Below are positions 7,862-17,964 of a stretch of 64,000 bases of DNA, one piece after another. Origin of the DNA: Chryseobacterium sp. ERMR1:04 (GTDB lineage: Bacteria > Bacteroidota > Bacteroidia > Flavobacteriales > Weeksellaceae); assembly GCF_001297705.1 (NCBI RefSeq), contig NZ_LIRF01000008.1, forward strand, positions 186,001 to 250,000. Reading direction: 5' to 3'. Made by a program: the position numbers and the translations under genes. The notes beneath the pieces were generated by a model. The model was not told the origin of the DNA, did not search any database, and saw only the letters and a list, made by a program, of their open reading frames with translations. Each line of letters opens with the position of its first letter. Positions within the stretch are counted from its first letter, which is position 1.

Positions 7862-7890
7862 AACCTGCTTTTTCTAAGCAGGTTTTCTTT
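7862..7890. terminator. Bidirectional intrinsic terminator
   Basis: Nine-base stem aacctgctt / aagcaggtt with a 5-base loop, followed by a T-rich run. It ends the peptide gene on plus and, by symmetry, can end the convergent receptor gene whose stop lies at 7890. Confidence 0.85.
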
Positions 7891-10061
7891 TATCTGGCTC
7901 TGTTTTCTTCTTCTGTCTTCTGTATATCTTTTGTCTGATATTTCGAGCTTCCAAAATTATAACTTAAAGACAAAATTAACTTTTGGGTATCCCACCAATG
8001 GGTAAGTCGGTTATCCATAATTTGTTTATGTCTGAATTCTAACCGTTGATCATAAGAATCAAAAATATTATTAAAACTCACTTTCGTATTCAGCTTATTA
8101 TCAAACCATGCTTTTTGCACTGAAATATCAACGGTATATCTTGGTTTAATAATGTATAAACTATTCCCGGTTTTAGATTCATAATTGGCAAAAATATTAA
8201 TTGTATAGCCTTTAGGTAAAGAGAAAACCTGATTGAATCTTACCTCATAATTATAAATTTTCAATGCAAAAACTTCATCAAGATACGGTCTAAATTCATG
8301 ATTGTAATATCCCGCGATCTGAGTGTTTATGTTCCACCACTTTGCTATCTTCACAGGAAAACTTATTTCTAAAGTAGCAAAATTACGATAAGGTAAATTC
8401 GTTCCTAAATATTCCAGCACATTGGTTTCAGGATTATAGATAGGATACCGCGTCATAACATCTGTTTCTTTTCCTATGGTGAAAGATGTCACCCAGTTTT
8501 TATATCGATACGTTGATTTGATTTGATTGGTAAAAGAGGGCTGCAGGTAAGGATTCCCAATCCAATAATTCAGCGGACTAAAATAAAATCTGAACGGATT
8601 CAGCTGTGAAAAAACCGGTCTTGTAATTTTTCTACTATAAGAAAAGGAAAGCTCACTAGATTTGTTGAATGCATAGCTCGCACTAAAAGAAGGCAGCCAT
8701 TTCAGATAATTTCTTGAGACAACAGAATCTATCGTTACTGCATGAGAAACGCTTTGAGTATTTTCAAATCTTAATCCTGCATTAATCTGAAGCTTATTAA
8801 ATTTCTGACTGTATCCCCAATATCCTGCCCATATTTTCTCTTGATATGAAAATTGATTACTCCGTGTAGGATCGAAAACAAATTGCTTATTAACCGACAA
8901 TGTATCGTATCTGATCATATTATTCGTTTTAGTATCACTGAATTTAATACCTGCCTCAAAGGTAGCATCCCCTATTTTCTGAGAAATATCAACTTGCCCT
9001 GTATAAATACGAATCTTGTTGAGAAGATCAGATTTCCAATAGGATAAAAGCTGTGAAGTCGGCTTATCGCTATTCGTAAAATCATCTTTTTGTTTATTTT
9101 CGACCGAAAGATAATTGCCTAAAAAGCTTAGCTTAAAATTTTTATGTTGGAAAGAATAATCTGTAGCGAGCCCATAATTATCTTGAAAATAGTTCGTAGG
9201 ATTTTTACTTTCTGTATTAAAAACCAATTGAGTTTCATCTTTATTTACTGTATAGAGTGAGCCTAAGCGAATCCGGTCACTCTCTCTAAAATTTCCTCTT
9301 AGATTCACTCCCACTCTATTTTTGTCGTTCAATTTATAATCAACTCCCAACTGAATCGCATACACTTCTGCATCATCTTTTTGGTAAGCCTGGGTTCTCA
9401 TAACGTTTGTATTTGCTAAACGTTGTAGCGCATTATAACGATATATTGAGATTCCATTGTTATAGCCTAACAGCAGATTATAGCCAATTTTCTCTGTGTT
9501 GTAAGAAAGGCTCAGGCTATTTTCTCTATAACTAAATCTATTGATGCTTGTGTTTCCAATATAGCTTCCTTTCCAGCCCAAATTGGTATTTTTCTTTAAT
9601 TTAATATCAATAATTCCTTTAAATTCCGCATCATATTTTGAAGATGGATTGGTGTTTACTTCAATAGATTCCACCATTTCCGGCGACAGAGATCTCAGGT
9701 AAGACTGCAATTCCTGATTGCTCATTACAACAGGTTTTCCATTAATAAAAATGGCAGGGCTCATTCTTCCTCCAATAAAAATTCCATCCTCAGAATCTAC
9801 CGTCACTCCTGGTGTTTTTCTTAAAACTTCGAGAATGTTAGTTGATGTTTTAAAATCTTTATTCCCGGAAACATTCATCACAATATTTCCTTGATTGAGT
9901 TTTACATCTCTCCGAGAAGATTGAATAATAACCTCTGAAATTGTTGCAATCGAATCTTTTTGCTGTATGGAATCCGAAACCTTAGCATTGAGAATTTCTT
10001 GAGATTTTGCTAAAAATGATACGAATAGCAACAAGATAAAAATCCATAATTTGGCGTACAT
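7890..10061 (-). CDS. TonB-dependent receptor, outer-membrane beta-barrel family
   Basis: 723 residues. Signal peptide of about 20 residues ending before SQE. Plug-domain features follow: SEVIIQSSRRDVKL, NILEVLRKTPGVTVD, IFINGKPV and PEMVESIEVNTNPSSKYDAEFKGIIDIKL. The remainder is a beta-barrel of the OMP_b-brl_3 type found with or without a carboxypeptidase-like N-terminal domain; that domain is absent here. It imports or exports an unknown ligand in the outer membrane. It lies 80 bases downstream of the AraC-type regulator gene in the same direction, which may control it. Convergent with the six-cysteine peptide gene; a functional link to it is speculative. Confidence 0.85.
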   Translation of the reverse strand: MYAKLWIFILLLFVSFLAKSQEILNAKVSDSIQQKDSIATISEVIIQSSRRDVKLNQGNIVMNVSGNKDFKTSTNILEVLRKTPGVTVDSEDGIFIGGRMSPAIFINGKPVVMSNQELQSYLRSLSPEMVESIEVNTNPSSKYDAEFKGIIDIKLKKNTNLGWKGSYIGNTSINRFSYRENSLSLSYNTEKIGYNLLLGYNNGISIYRYNALQRLANTNVMRTQAYQKDDAEVYAIQLGVDYKLNDKNRVGVNLRGNFRESDRIRLGSLYTVNKDETQLVFNTESKNPTNYFQDNYGLATDYSFQHKNFKLSFLGNYLSVENKQKDDFTNSDKPTSQLLSYWKSDLLNKIRIYTGQVDISQKIGDATFEAGIKFSDTKTNNMIRYDTLSVNKQFVFDPTRSNQFSYQEKIWAGYWGYSQKFNKLQINAGLRFENTQSVSHAVTIDSVVSRNYLKWLPSFSASYAFNKSSELSFSYSRKITRPVFSQLNPFRFYFSPLNYWIGNPYLQPSFTNQIKSTYRYKNWVTSFTIGKETDVMTRYPIYNPETNVLEYLGTNLPYRNFATLEISFPVKIAKWWNINTQIAGYYNHEFRPYLDEVFALKIYNYEVRFNQVFSLPKGYTINIFANYESKTGNSLYIIKPRYTVDISVQKAWFDNKLNTKVSFNNIFDSYDQRLEFRHKQIMDNRLTHWWDTQKLILSLSYNFGSSKYQTKDIQKTEEENRAR

Positions 10062-10082
10062 AAACTTTAAATTTTATGAAAC

Positions 10083-10090
10083 CAAAAGTA
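10083..10090 (-). promoter_or_regulatory. Putative -7 box for the receptor gene
   Basis: Minus strand reads TACTTTTG (TAnnTTTG), 21 bases before the receptor ATG at 10061. No TTG is found at the ideal upstream spacing, which would fit a promoter needing an activator. Confidence 0.45.
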
Positions 10091-10141
10091 TTGGAGATCG
10101 ATGAAAAGGAGGTTTTGAAGTTTAAATTCCGAAGTACAGAA

Positions 10142-11203
10142 TTATAAATCTAAACCCTGAAACCTAGGCTCAGAAGCCAGTTGAGATTGCTTATATAAAA
10201 GTGGTGTTGTATTTTTTATTTTCTTGAAGGTAGAGAAAAATGTAGATTTAGAATTGAATCCAACCTCATATCCTATTTCTTCAAATTTTAGATAAGAGCC
10301 ATTTTCAATCTTTTCGCATGCTTCACCAATTCTGTATTCATTGATATAGATTGAAAAACTTTTACCCAAATTATCATTTAATAATTGGGAAAGCTGATGC
10401 GCCGAGATATTCATTTCCATAGCAAGATCACTCAATTTTAAATTCGGATTTTTATATAGTTCTTCCATATTCATCAACCGTTCTAATTTTGAGACAAAGT
10501 TTTCAGCCTGTTGATCCGGTATCTTTTTATTAGAATATTTGCTTTCTTCTTTTACTGCTACGGATCTGTTTTTATTATTGAATAAGATCAAAACATTCCC
10601 ATATAAAACCAAAGAAAAGACAAGACTTCCACCCGCACAATATACCTGAATCAATCCTGTGGACATCAGTTGATAGGCTAAAAAGATAATCACATTACTT
10701 ACTACAATAGGGAGGATAAATTGAGCCGGTTTCTTAGCATCTTTTTTCGAAAAAATATAATATTCATAAACAGATAGAAAAATGAAAACCGTCCATATCC
10801 CATAAATAAATCTCGCAAAATAGGTATCCCAAGTAATAGGAAAAATTAAATATAAAAGCCCTACCATAGCAAGAATTAGTGTCAGAACGCCAAAAGATTT
10901 TCTTGTACTTTTAAGATCAAATTGCTCTTGCAAGAAAGAAGAACGAATATAATAATACAAAGCCGGACCCGTAAAAAATAGTGCCGACAAACCCAAATGA
11001 GGAATAATGCTAGGCCAATCTGGATAGAAATAAATACATACCGAAATTCCTACTCGGATGCTTAATGTCAATAAAATTAATCCTAAAAAGAAATCCGGAA
11101 TATGCTTTAATTTTTTAACAAACAACAAATAAATGCCTAATAAAAGCCCGTTAAAGGCTCCTATAACACTAAAGAAAAATAACATTTGCTGTCCGAAACT
11201 CAT
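10142..11203 (-). CDS. AraC-family regulator with N-terminal membrane domain
   Basis: 353 residues. About seven hydrophobic segments fill residues 5-210. A soluble C-terminal domain (about 235-345) carries two helix-turn-helix motifs: LKLSDLAMEMNISAHQLSQLLND and FEEIGYEVGFNSKSTFFSTFKK, followed by the TPLLYK of AraC proteins. This architecture is common in Flavobacteriia and suggests sensing at the membrane with DNA binding inside. The receptor gene directly downstream is the probable target, inferred from position. Confidence 0.88.
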   Translation of the reverse strand: MSFGQQMLFFFSVIGAFNGLLLGIYLLFVKKLKHIPDFFLGLILLTLSIRVGISVCIYFYPDWPSIIPHLGLSALFFTGPALYYYIRSSFLQEQFDLKSTRKSFGVLTLILAMVGLLYLIFPITWDTYFARFIYGIWTVFIFLSVYEYYIFSKKDAKKPAQFILPIVVSNVIIFLAYQLMSTGLIQVYCAGGSLVFSLVLYGNVLILFNNKNRSVAVKEESKYSNKKIPDQQAENFVSKLERLMNMEELYKNPNLKLSDLAMEMNISAHQLSQLLNDNLGKSFSIYINEYRIGEACEKIENGSYLKFEEIGYEVGFNSKSTFFSTFKKIKNTTPLLYKQSQLASEPRFQGLDL

Positions 11204-11275
11204 TGTTTATTAGCTTTTTATGAAACGTAAATTTAATGATTTCTGAGATGTAAATTTAGATAATTATGTAAAATA

Positions 11276-11647
11276 TTATTTCTCAGCGATATTTTCTAAT
11301 CGATTGAGGATAACTGTTCTAAGCCGTGCTTCATTCTTATCTCCCCATTCTCCAAGAACTGAAATAACAGGAATTAAAGTATACCCAAATTCAGTTAGGC
11401 TGTACTCAACTTTTGGAGGAACAACAGGATATATCTTCTTCGTCACAAGCTCATGATCTTCCAATTCTTTCAACTGCATATTCAACACTCTTCGGGAAGC
11501 ATCAGGAATTTTACGTTGCAGTTCACTTGGTCTTTGATACCCTTCATTGATAAACCATAACAAACGGATCTTCCACTTTCCATAAAGAACTTCACCAATT
11601 AAGTCAAGACCGCAATTTAAACTTGGAGGAATTTTTCTTTCATACAT
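11276..11647 (-). CDS. HxlR-family winged-helix transcriptional regulator
   Basis: 123 residues. HxlR signatures: LIGEVLYGKWKIRLLWFI, PDASRRVLNMQLKELEDHELV and PPKVEYSLTEFG. A single N-terminal cysteine (C12) stands where redox- or quinone-sensing members (YodB/HypR) have theirs. Divergent from the SDR gene with 121 bases between the starts, the usual arrangement in which HxlR proteins repress the neighbouring oxidoreductase in response to electrophiles. Confidence 0.88.
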   Translation of the reverse strand: MYERKIPPSLNCGLDLIGEVLYGKWKIRLLWFINEGYQRPSELQRKIPDASRRVLNMQLKELEDHELVTKKIYPVVPPKVEYSLTEFGYTLIPVISVLGEWGDKNEARLRTVILNRLENIAEK

Positions 11648-11768
11648 TCAACAAAATTAATCAATGTTCCAACACTAGCAATAGGGAAAAATTTATCCCT
11701 ATATGAATCGTAATTCCGTACTTGTACAAACCTTTCATACTGCTGAAATTTGTATAAAATTTAAAAAT

Positions 11769-12563
11769 ATGAACGAGCAATTTAATTTTAATAATGAATT
11801 AAGCAACACAATAGCATTGGTAACAGGCGGAACCAAAGGTACAGGAAAAGCCATTGCAGAAAGATTACTAAACGCTGGGGCTACCGTAATTGTAACAGCA
11901 AGGAACCATCCCGAAGCAATGAATGAAAAGATACATTTCATTTCAGCAGATCTAAGTAAGCCTGAAGGTACTCAAAAAGTTGTTGATGAAGTTTTATCAA
12001 CATATGGAAGGCTTGATATTTTGGTGAATACATTAGGAGGTTCTGAAACTCCGGGCGGAGGCTACTCGGTTTTAACAGATGAAGATTGGGAAAGTACTAT
12101 TCAAACGAATTTATTAGCTCCGGTTCGTTTAGACAGAGGATTTTTACCGCAAATGACTACGCAAAAACAGGGCGTAATTATTCATATTGCCTCAATTCAG
12201 GGAAGATTACCACTTTATGATTCTACTTTACCTTACGCAGCGGCAAAAGCAGGTCTTATTAATTACAGCAAAGGCTTATCTAAGGAAGTTTCAGCAAAAG
12301 GAGTTCGCGTACTGACGGTTTCACCAGGTTGGATTATGACAGATTCTGCTATCAGAATGATGGAACGAATTGCAGAAAGTTCAAATTCAACCATTGAACA
12401 GGCAACTCAAAGTGTGATGGATGCATTAGGCGGAATCCCCATCGGAAGACCTGCGCAACCCGAAGATATTGCTGAATTTGTGGGATTTTTAGTTTCACCA
12501 AGAGCAAGCTATTTAACCGGAACTGAGTATGTGATTGACGGGGGAACTATTCCTACTATATAA
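11769..12563 (+). CDS. Short-chain dehydrogenase/reductase
   Basis: 264 residues when started at ATG 11769. An upstream in-frame ATG (11703) would add 22 residues unlike the family, so it was rejected. NAD(P) motif TGGTKGTG (19-26), catalytic S142, Y156 and K160 (YAAAK), and the C-terminal YLTGTEYVIDGG. SDRs of this type reduce or oxidise small carbonyl compounds; the substrate is unknown. Paired divergently with the HxlR regulator, so expression is probably de-repressed by reactive electrophiles. Confidence 0.9.
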   Translation: MNEQFNFNNELSNTIALVTGGTKGTGKAIAERLLNAGATVIVTARNHPEAMNEKIHFISADLSKPEGTQKVVDEVLSTYGRLDILVNTLGGSETPGGGYSVLTDEDWESTIQTNLLAPVRLDRGFLPQMTTQKQGVIIHIASIQGRLPLYDSTLPYAAAKAGLINYSKGLSKEVSAKGVRVLTVSPGWIMTDSAIRMMERIAESSNSTIEQATQSVMDALGGIPIGRPAQPEDIAEFVGFLVSPRASYLTGTEYVIDGGTIPTI

Positions 12564-12608
12564 CTCGTAGTTAAAACTTTTGTATTTTAGTCATTCATTA
12601 AAAATAGA

Positions 12609-13046
12609 ATGAAAAAATCTGATAAATCCATTCATAGAATTTGTATTGCTAAAATTAAAAGAAGCACCATGAAGCCCTATGCTTTCAAATGGGCAGCTTT
12701 TTATGAGAATGATTCTAAAATTTTATTTCAAAACTATCCTTTCGAGTTACATAATGATGAATTAATTATTTGTTCAACAATTATTGATTCTGATAATTTT
12801 AGCATTTTAACATCCAGAAAACTGATTACCAATAAAAATGGAATTCTTCATTTTGGCAGTTTAATTAATGCTAAAAATAAATTGTATGGTGAATTTAAAA
12901 GTGACGATGAAGATGTTACTTTTGGAAAGGTTGAACTGGAAAATGGTGAGATTTTACAATACTTCATTGAAACAAAAAGGGGCTCGATGATTATGATTCA
13001 AGGTGTAAAAACATCAATAACCATCCAAAAAACAACAGAAAAATAA
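12609..13046 (+). CDS. Conserved-looking hypothetical protein
   Basis: 145 residues, no signal peptide or membrane segment. Predicted to be beta-rich, with alternating charged and hydrophobic stretches such as GEFKSDDEDVTFGKVELENGE. It lies 46 bases after the SDR gene in the same direction and may be co-transcribed. No recognisable family motif. Codon use and composition resemble the neighbours, so it is probably a real gene. Confidence 0.6.
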   Translation: MKKSDKSIHRICIAKIKRSTMKPYAFKWAAFYENDSKILFQNYPFELHNDELIICSTIIDSDNFSILTSRKLITNKNGILHFGSLINAKNKLYGEFKSDDEDVTFGKVELENGEILQYFIETKRGSMIMIQGVKTSITIQKTTEK

Positions 13047-13205
13047 ATTTAAAAAGTGACTCATATTTGAAATAAAAAAATAACTTGCTTAATGATGCAT
13101 AAAAACTAATAGACATATTCAAGGAAAAGGCACTCTTTTCAACAAGATTCACAAAGAATTTTCCGTTCGGATAATCATTAAACAATACCTTCAAAACGTA
13201 TAAAA

Positions 13206-13236
13206 CAAAAAATCCCAAAGCATAACTTTGGGATTT
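13206..13236 (-). terminator. Intrinsic terminator of gltA
   Basis: Eleven-base perfect stem AAATCCCAAAG / CTTTGGGATTT with a 5-base loop. On the minus strand it is followed by a T run. It lies 20 bases past the citrate synthase stop. Confidence 0.9.
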
Positions 13237-13256
13237 GTATTTATCTGAAACAAATA

Positions 13257-14512
13257 TTATCTGTTTACTAAATCGATATAGTCTCTTTTTTGAGCTCCTT
13301 GGTAAACCTGTCTTGGTCTTCCGATTGGGTCTCCTTTGATTCTCATTTCTTTCCATTGAGCAATCCATCCTGGAAGTCTTCCTAATGCAAACATTACGGT
13401 AAACATTTCTGTAGGAATTCCTAACGCTCTGTAGATGATTCCTGAATAGAAATCTACGTTTGGATATAATTTTCTTTCGATGAAGTACTCATCTTCTAGT
13501 GCTACTTTTTCTAACTGCATCGCAATATCCAACGCTTTGTCTTCAATTCCTAATGCACTTAATAAATCATCAGCAGCTTTTTTGATAATTTTCGCTCTTG
13601 GGTCGAAGTTTTTGTAAACTCTGTGTCCGAATCCCATTAAACGGAAGCTATCATTTTTATCTTTTGCTTTTGCAACCCACTTGTTTACATCTCCACCATC
13701 TTTTTCAATCAATTCAAGCATTTCGATTACCGCTTGGTTTGCCCCACCGTGAAGTGGACCCCAAAGTGCAGAAATACCAGCAGAAACTGAAGCAAAAAGA
13801 CCTGTGTGTGCAGAACCTACCATTCTTACAGTAGATGTAGAACAGTTTTGTTCGTGGTCAGCATGAAGGATTAATAATTTATCTAACGCTTGAACTACCA
13901 CAGGATTCATATCAAAATCAGCATTTGGTAATCTGAAAGCCATTTTGTAGAAGTTCTCTACATAGTTAAGATTGTTATCTCCGTGGTTAAGCGGCAAACC
14001 TTGACTTTTTCTATATGTCCAAGCACAAAGGTGAGAGAACTTAGCAATCATCAATTCAGCAGCATGATCCATCTCTTCTTTAGAATTAACATTTACCGCT
14101 TTAGGGTTAAAGGCAGTTAATGCAGAAGTTAAAGAAGATAAAACTCCCATTGGATGAGCAGAACGAGGGAAAGCATCGATGATTTTTTAATATTACCGTT
14201 AAAAGTGTTGAATTGGCCTTCAGTTGGTAACTCACCGTGTAACAAAAGGTACATTACCTCTGTAAAGTTAGACTTCTCTGCAATTTGTTCAATAGGGTAT
14301 CCTCTGTAGTATAATTCCCCTTTATCCCCGTCTAAGTAAGTGATGTCACTAAGTGTAGCTCCTGTATTTTTGTAACCTAAATCTAGAGTGATTAAACCTG
14401 TTTGGTCTCTTAGTTTTGAAATATCGATCCCTCTGTCTCCGATAGTACTATCCACGATTGGATATTCATATGAATTACCGTCGTAATTCAATATTACTTT
14501 GTTGTCTGACAT
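13257..14512 (-). pseudogene. gltA: Citrate synthase, reading frame broken as written
   Basis: The N-terminal 109 residues (from ATG 14512, ending NGNIKK) and the C-terminal ~309 residues (from IIDAFPRSAHPMG to the stop at 13257) are in different frames, meeting at the T6/A6 run at 14183-14188. The C-terminal part holds the catalytic set LWGPLHGGAN, FGHRVYK and LYPNVDFYSG. Adding one A at the run restores frame and gives about 418 residues. E. coli GltA (427, recalled) has about 10 more residues exactly at this junction, so a deletion near 31 bases fits better than one missing base. It condenses oxaloacetate and acetyl-CoA in the TCA cycle. Loss is unlikely in an aerobe, so sequence error is the leading explanation. 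Confidence 0.85.
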
Positions 14513-14550
14513 TATTTATTTTTTTCTAAATTTACTAAATTCCATAAAAT

Positions 14551-14578
14551 ACGGCAAACAAAAATTATCGTTTGCCGT
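14551..14578 (-). terminator. Hairpin between eno and gltA
   Basis: Nine-base stem acggcaaac / gtttgccgt with a 10-base loop. On the minus strand it is followed by ATTTTATGG, a modest U tract. It should end eno transcription. The distal arm supplies a TTTG followed 20 bases later by TAAATTTA, so the gltA promoter may overlap it. Confidence 0.65.
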
Positions 14579-14593
14579 TATTTATAATATCAA

Positions 14594-15898
<1,305 letters not shown>

Positions 15899-15910
15899 TT
15901 ATAGTTTATA

Positions 15911-15918
15911 CAAATTTA
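15911..15918 (-). promoter_or_regulatory. Putative eno -7 box
   Basis: Minus strand reads TAAATTTG, an exact TAnnTTTG match, 24 bases before the eno start. The -33 region lacks a clear TTG. Confidence 0.55.
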
Positions 15919-16023
15919 ATCAATTTTTAAGTTTTGGAAGCACTGAAGAGCCAATTTATACGTTTATCCTGAGTTAAATTTAAGTTAATTTTGAAGTTAT
16001 AATAAATCATTGATTTAAAAATG

Positions 16024-16063
16024 AATAATTCTCCAAGTCTTTAAAAAGTATTGGAGAATTATT
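16024..16063 (-). terminator. Terminator after the secreted hypothetical gene
   Basis: Thirteen-base perfect stem AATAATTCTCCAA / TTGGAGAATTATT around a 14-base loop, followed on the minus strand by CATTTTTAAA. About 40 bases beyond the stop at 16106. Confidence 0.75.
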
Positions 16064-16105
16064 TTAACTATTTAATCTAATTAGGATTCAGCAAGAAAAA
16101 CATTT

Positions 16106-17401
16106 TTATTGAATCTTTCTCTTAGTTCCTATACCGCTCAAAAATGAAATTCCTGCAATTACATTTCCTTTTTTAATAATATTATTGTCAAAATCTTTAC
16201 CTAAAGAAAGGGTTAAATGCTGATTGGCAAATATTGCATAATCTAAATTCAAAACACACTTCCATGTAGGCTTTAAATCTGAGCCAGAAATAAAGCTTCT
16301 GTATAAACCTTCTACACTTCCTGTAAATTTTGAATCTTTAGGTGAATATTCATATTTTACACCTGCATCAAAAGTGGAAAAGTTACCTTGTGGTTTAAAA
16401 TCTTCTACAGTCAACCAATCGTTTTTAGGATTGTACATATACCTTAAAAGGAAAAGCGGAGTTCCTGATTCTTTGGTTGCATAACCTAAAACGGTCCACA
16501 AACCTGCGTTATATATTTTAGAGTTATTAAAACGTTTTTCTTTGAATTGGATACTTGTACCGCCAGCGAAGTCCCAGAGAAAACCTGTACGATTAATTTT
16601 AAAATTTATACTTTTTATTTCTTCTGCATTTCTTCTAAGCATTTCATTATCCTCATACACTAAATGGTTTATCTCTTGTTCTTTCCATAAACGAAAAACA
16701 CTTTCCCACAACTTATATATTGGGTCATATAAAATTTCATTTTTTTCAGCAGCAGAAAGTTGATAAAAGTTTTTAAGATACTTTTTTTTAGCCATAGTAT
16801 TAAGCAACATATCTCTCTCAACAACAAATTCTTTATATTTTGTGCTATTTTCAACTTTACTATTAATTTCCCTCAATGTCATATTATGCTGATTCAACAT
16901 TCTTTTAATTCTTTCAAAACTAGAATTAGTGGTAGAATCAGGATTTCCTCTTTTTATAGAAAATTTAAACCCAACTGCTGTAAAAATAGAATTTATAGGG
17001 ATTTGTTCTTCTTGTGAATCATTAGTATTCCTTACTGCGAAAGAAAAAACAAAGGTTTGAGGAATAGCATATTTAATACTGTCATTTTTAAGCAGCATAC
17101 TGTTTATTGACTTATTTTTCTCTTTACTTGGAAAAAGCCAATATGGAGCAATATCAATTGCAAAACCACCATTATTTATAAAGTTTAAAGGAAGGTTTTT
17201 TAGGTTCATCATTAAATTCGCTACATCTGTAGGCTTATTAATCTCGCTACTTGCAATATTTAAAAGATTGGATGCAGGCGAAGCAAGTACTTTTAAAACA
17301 TCTGTATTAACGATTCCTTCTTTTGTTTCGTTTTGGGCAAAAGCCAAACTAAAAAAATGAACAAAACAAAAGATTATTAATAATTTTTTAGTTGGTTTCA
17401 T
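16106..17401 (-). CDS. Exported protein of unknown function, possible outer-membrane barrel
   Basis: 431 residues with a clear signal peptide ending at FAQ (about residue 23). The region after ~270 alternates aromatic and polar residues (WDFAGGTSIQFKEKRFN, GLWTVLGYATK, FLLRYMYNPK, FDAGVKYEY, GSVEGLYRSF, LTLSLGKDF) like transmembrane beta strands. The middle (about 150-260) is charged and helical. Begins one base after the stop of the 141-residue gene, so the two are translationally coupled. Not a family I recognise; the barrel assignment is inferred. Confidence 0.65.
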   Translation of the reverse strand: MKPTKKLLIIFCFVHFFSLAFAQNETKEGIVNTDVLKVLASPASNLLNIASSEINKPTDVANLMMNLKNLPLNFINNGGFAIDIAPYWLFPSKEKNKSINSMLLKNDSIKYAIPQTFVFSFAVRNTNDSQEEQIPINSIFTAVGFKFSIKRGNPDSTTNSSFERIKRMLNQHNMTLREINSKVENSTKYKEFVVERDMLLNTMAKKKYLKNFYQLSAAEKNEILYDPIYKLWESVFRLWKEQEINHLVYEDNEMLRRNAEEIKSINFKINRTGFLWDFAGGTSIQFKEKRFNNSKIYNAGLWTVLGYATKESGTPLFLLRYMYNPKNDWLTVEDFKPQGNFSTFDAGVKYEYSPKDSKFTGSVEGLYRSFISGSDLKPTWKCVLNLDYAIFANQHLTLSLGKDFDNNIIKKGNVIAGISFLSGIGTKRKIQ

Positions 17402-17402
17402 T

Positions 17403-17828
17403 TTATATAAATTTTAGCGTTACAAAAAAATATAGAACTCCTGAGCTATTAACCTTTGTAGTAAGATGAAAGGGTATATTTTTATATCCTCCTTTTACAT
17501 AAACAGTCAGCACACACACTTCTCCTTGATTACCACTCACAGATTTATTAAGTATTAATTTTTTCCCTTTAATGTCCTTATTACTGCCAATTAGAAAAGA
17601 TGTATTACTACTCTCCACATCTATTCCATCCAATTCTGTAAAAGTATCTCCATGTATAACATTTCCTGTAATTGTAACTGAAATAGTAACATCTTCAGAA
17701 TTATCAGAACACACATACATTGTATCAAGCACATTACCTGGAATATCACCTATCTTTAAAGATTCTAAACGATTATTCATGAATTTTTTAGATCCAATTA
17801 TTGCTGTAATTTCATTGAGTTTTTTCAT
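17403..17828 (-). CDS. Hypothetical beta-rich protein
   Basis: 141 residues without a recognisable signal peptide. After a short helical start (MKKLNEITAIIGSKKFMNN) the sequence is mostly strand-like with many Val, Thr and Gly, two cysteines and a hydrophobic end. The N-terminus resembles the leader part of small exported peptides in this phylum but lacks GG. First gene of a two-gene unit with the exported 431-residue protein, one base apart. Function unknown. Confidence 0.6.
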   Translation of the reverse strand: MKKLNEITAIIGSKKFMNNRLESLKIGDIPGNVLDTMYVCSDNSEDVTISVTITGNVIHGDTFTELDGIDVESSNTSFLIGSNKDIKGKKLILNKSVSGNQGEVCVLTVYVKGGYKNIPFHLTTKVNSSGVLYFFVTLKFI

Positions 17829-17910
17829 GGCTATTAATTTTTAATTTATACTCCAAAGTTCCTCTTAAAACAAGCCTCTGTCAATTACACAAACGGGTGA
17901 TTCTAGCAAC

Positions 17911-17944
17911 AAAAAAAGCAGCACCATTAAAAAATGATACTGCT
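17911..17944 (-). terminator. Terminator of the two-component operon
   Basis: Stem AGCAG..CCATT / AATG..CTGCT with a small internal mismatch. On the minus strand it is followed by seven T. It lies 20 bases after the histidine kinase stop. Confidence 0.7.
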
Positions 17945-17964
17945 ATATTGAACTTAAAAATTAA

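Noticed and set aside
11227-11258. Two direct copies of gtaaattta, 23 bases apart, ahead of the AraC-type gene
   Set aside because: Possible operator, but so AT-rich that chance is a fair explanation.
11703-11768. Upstream start for the SDR gene
   Set aside because: Adds residues unlike the family; ATG 11769 gives the normal length.
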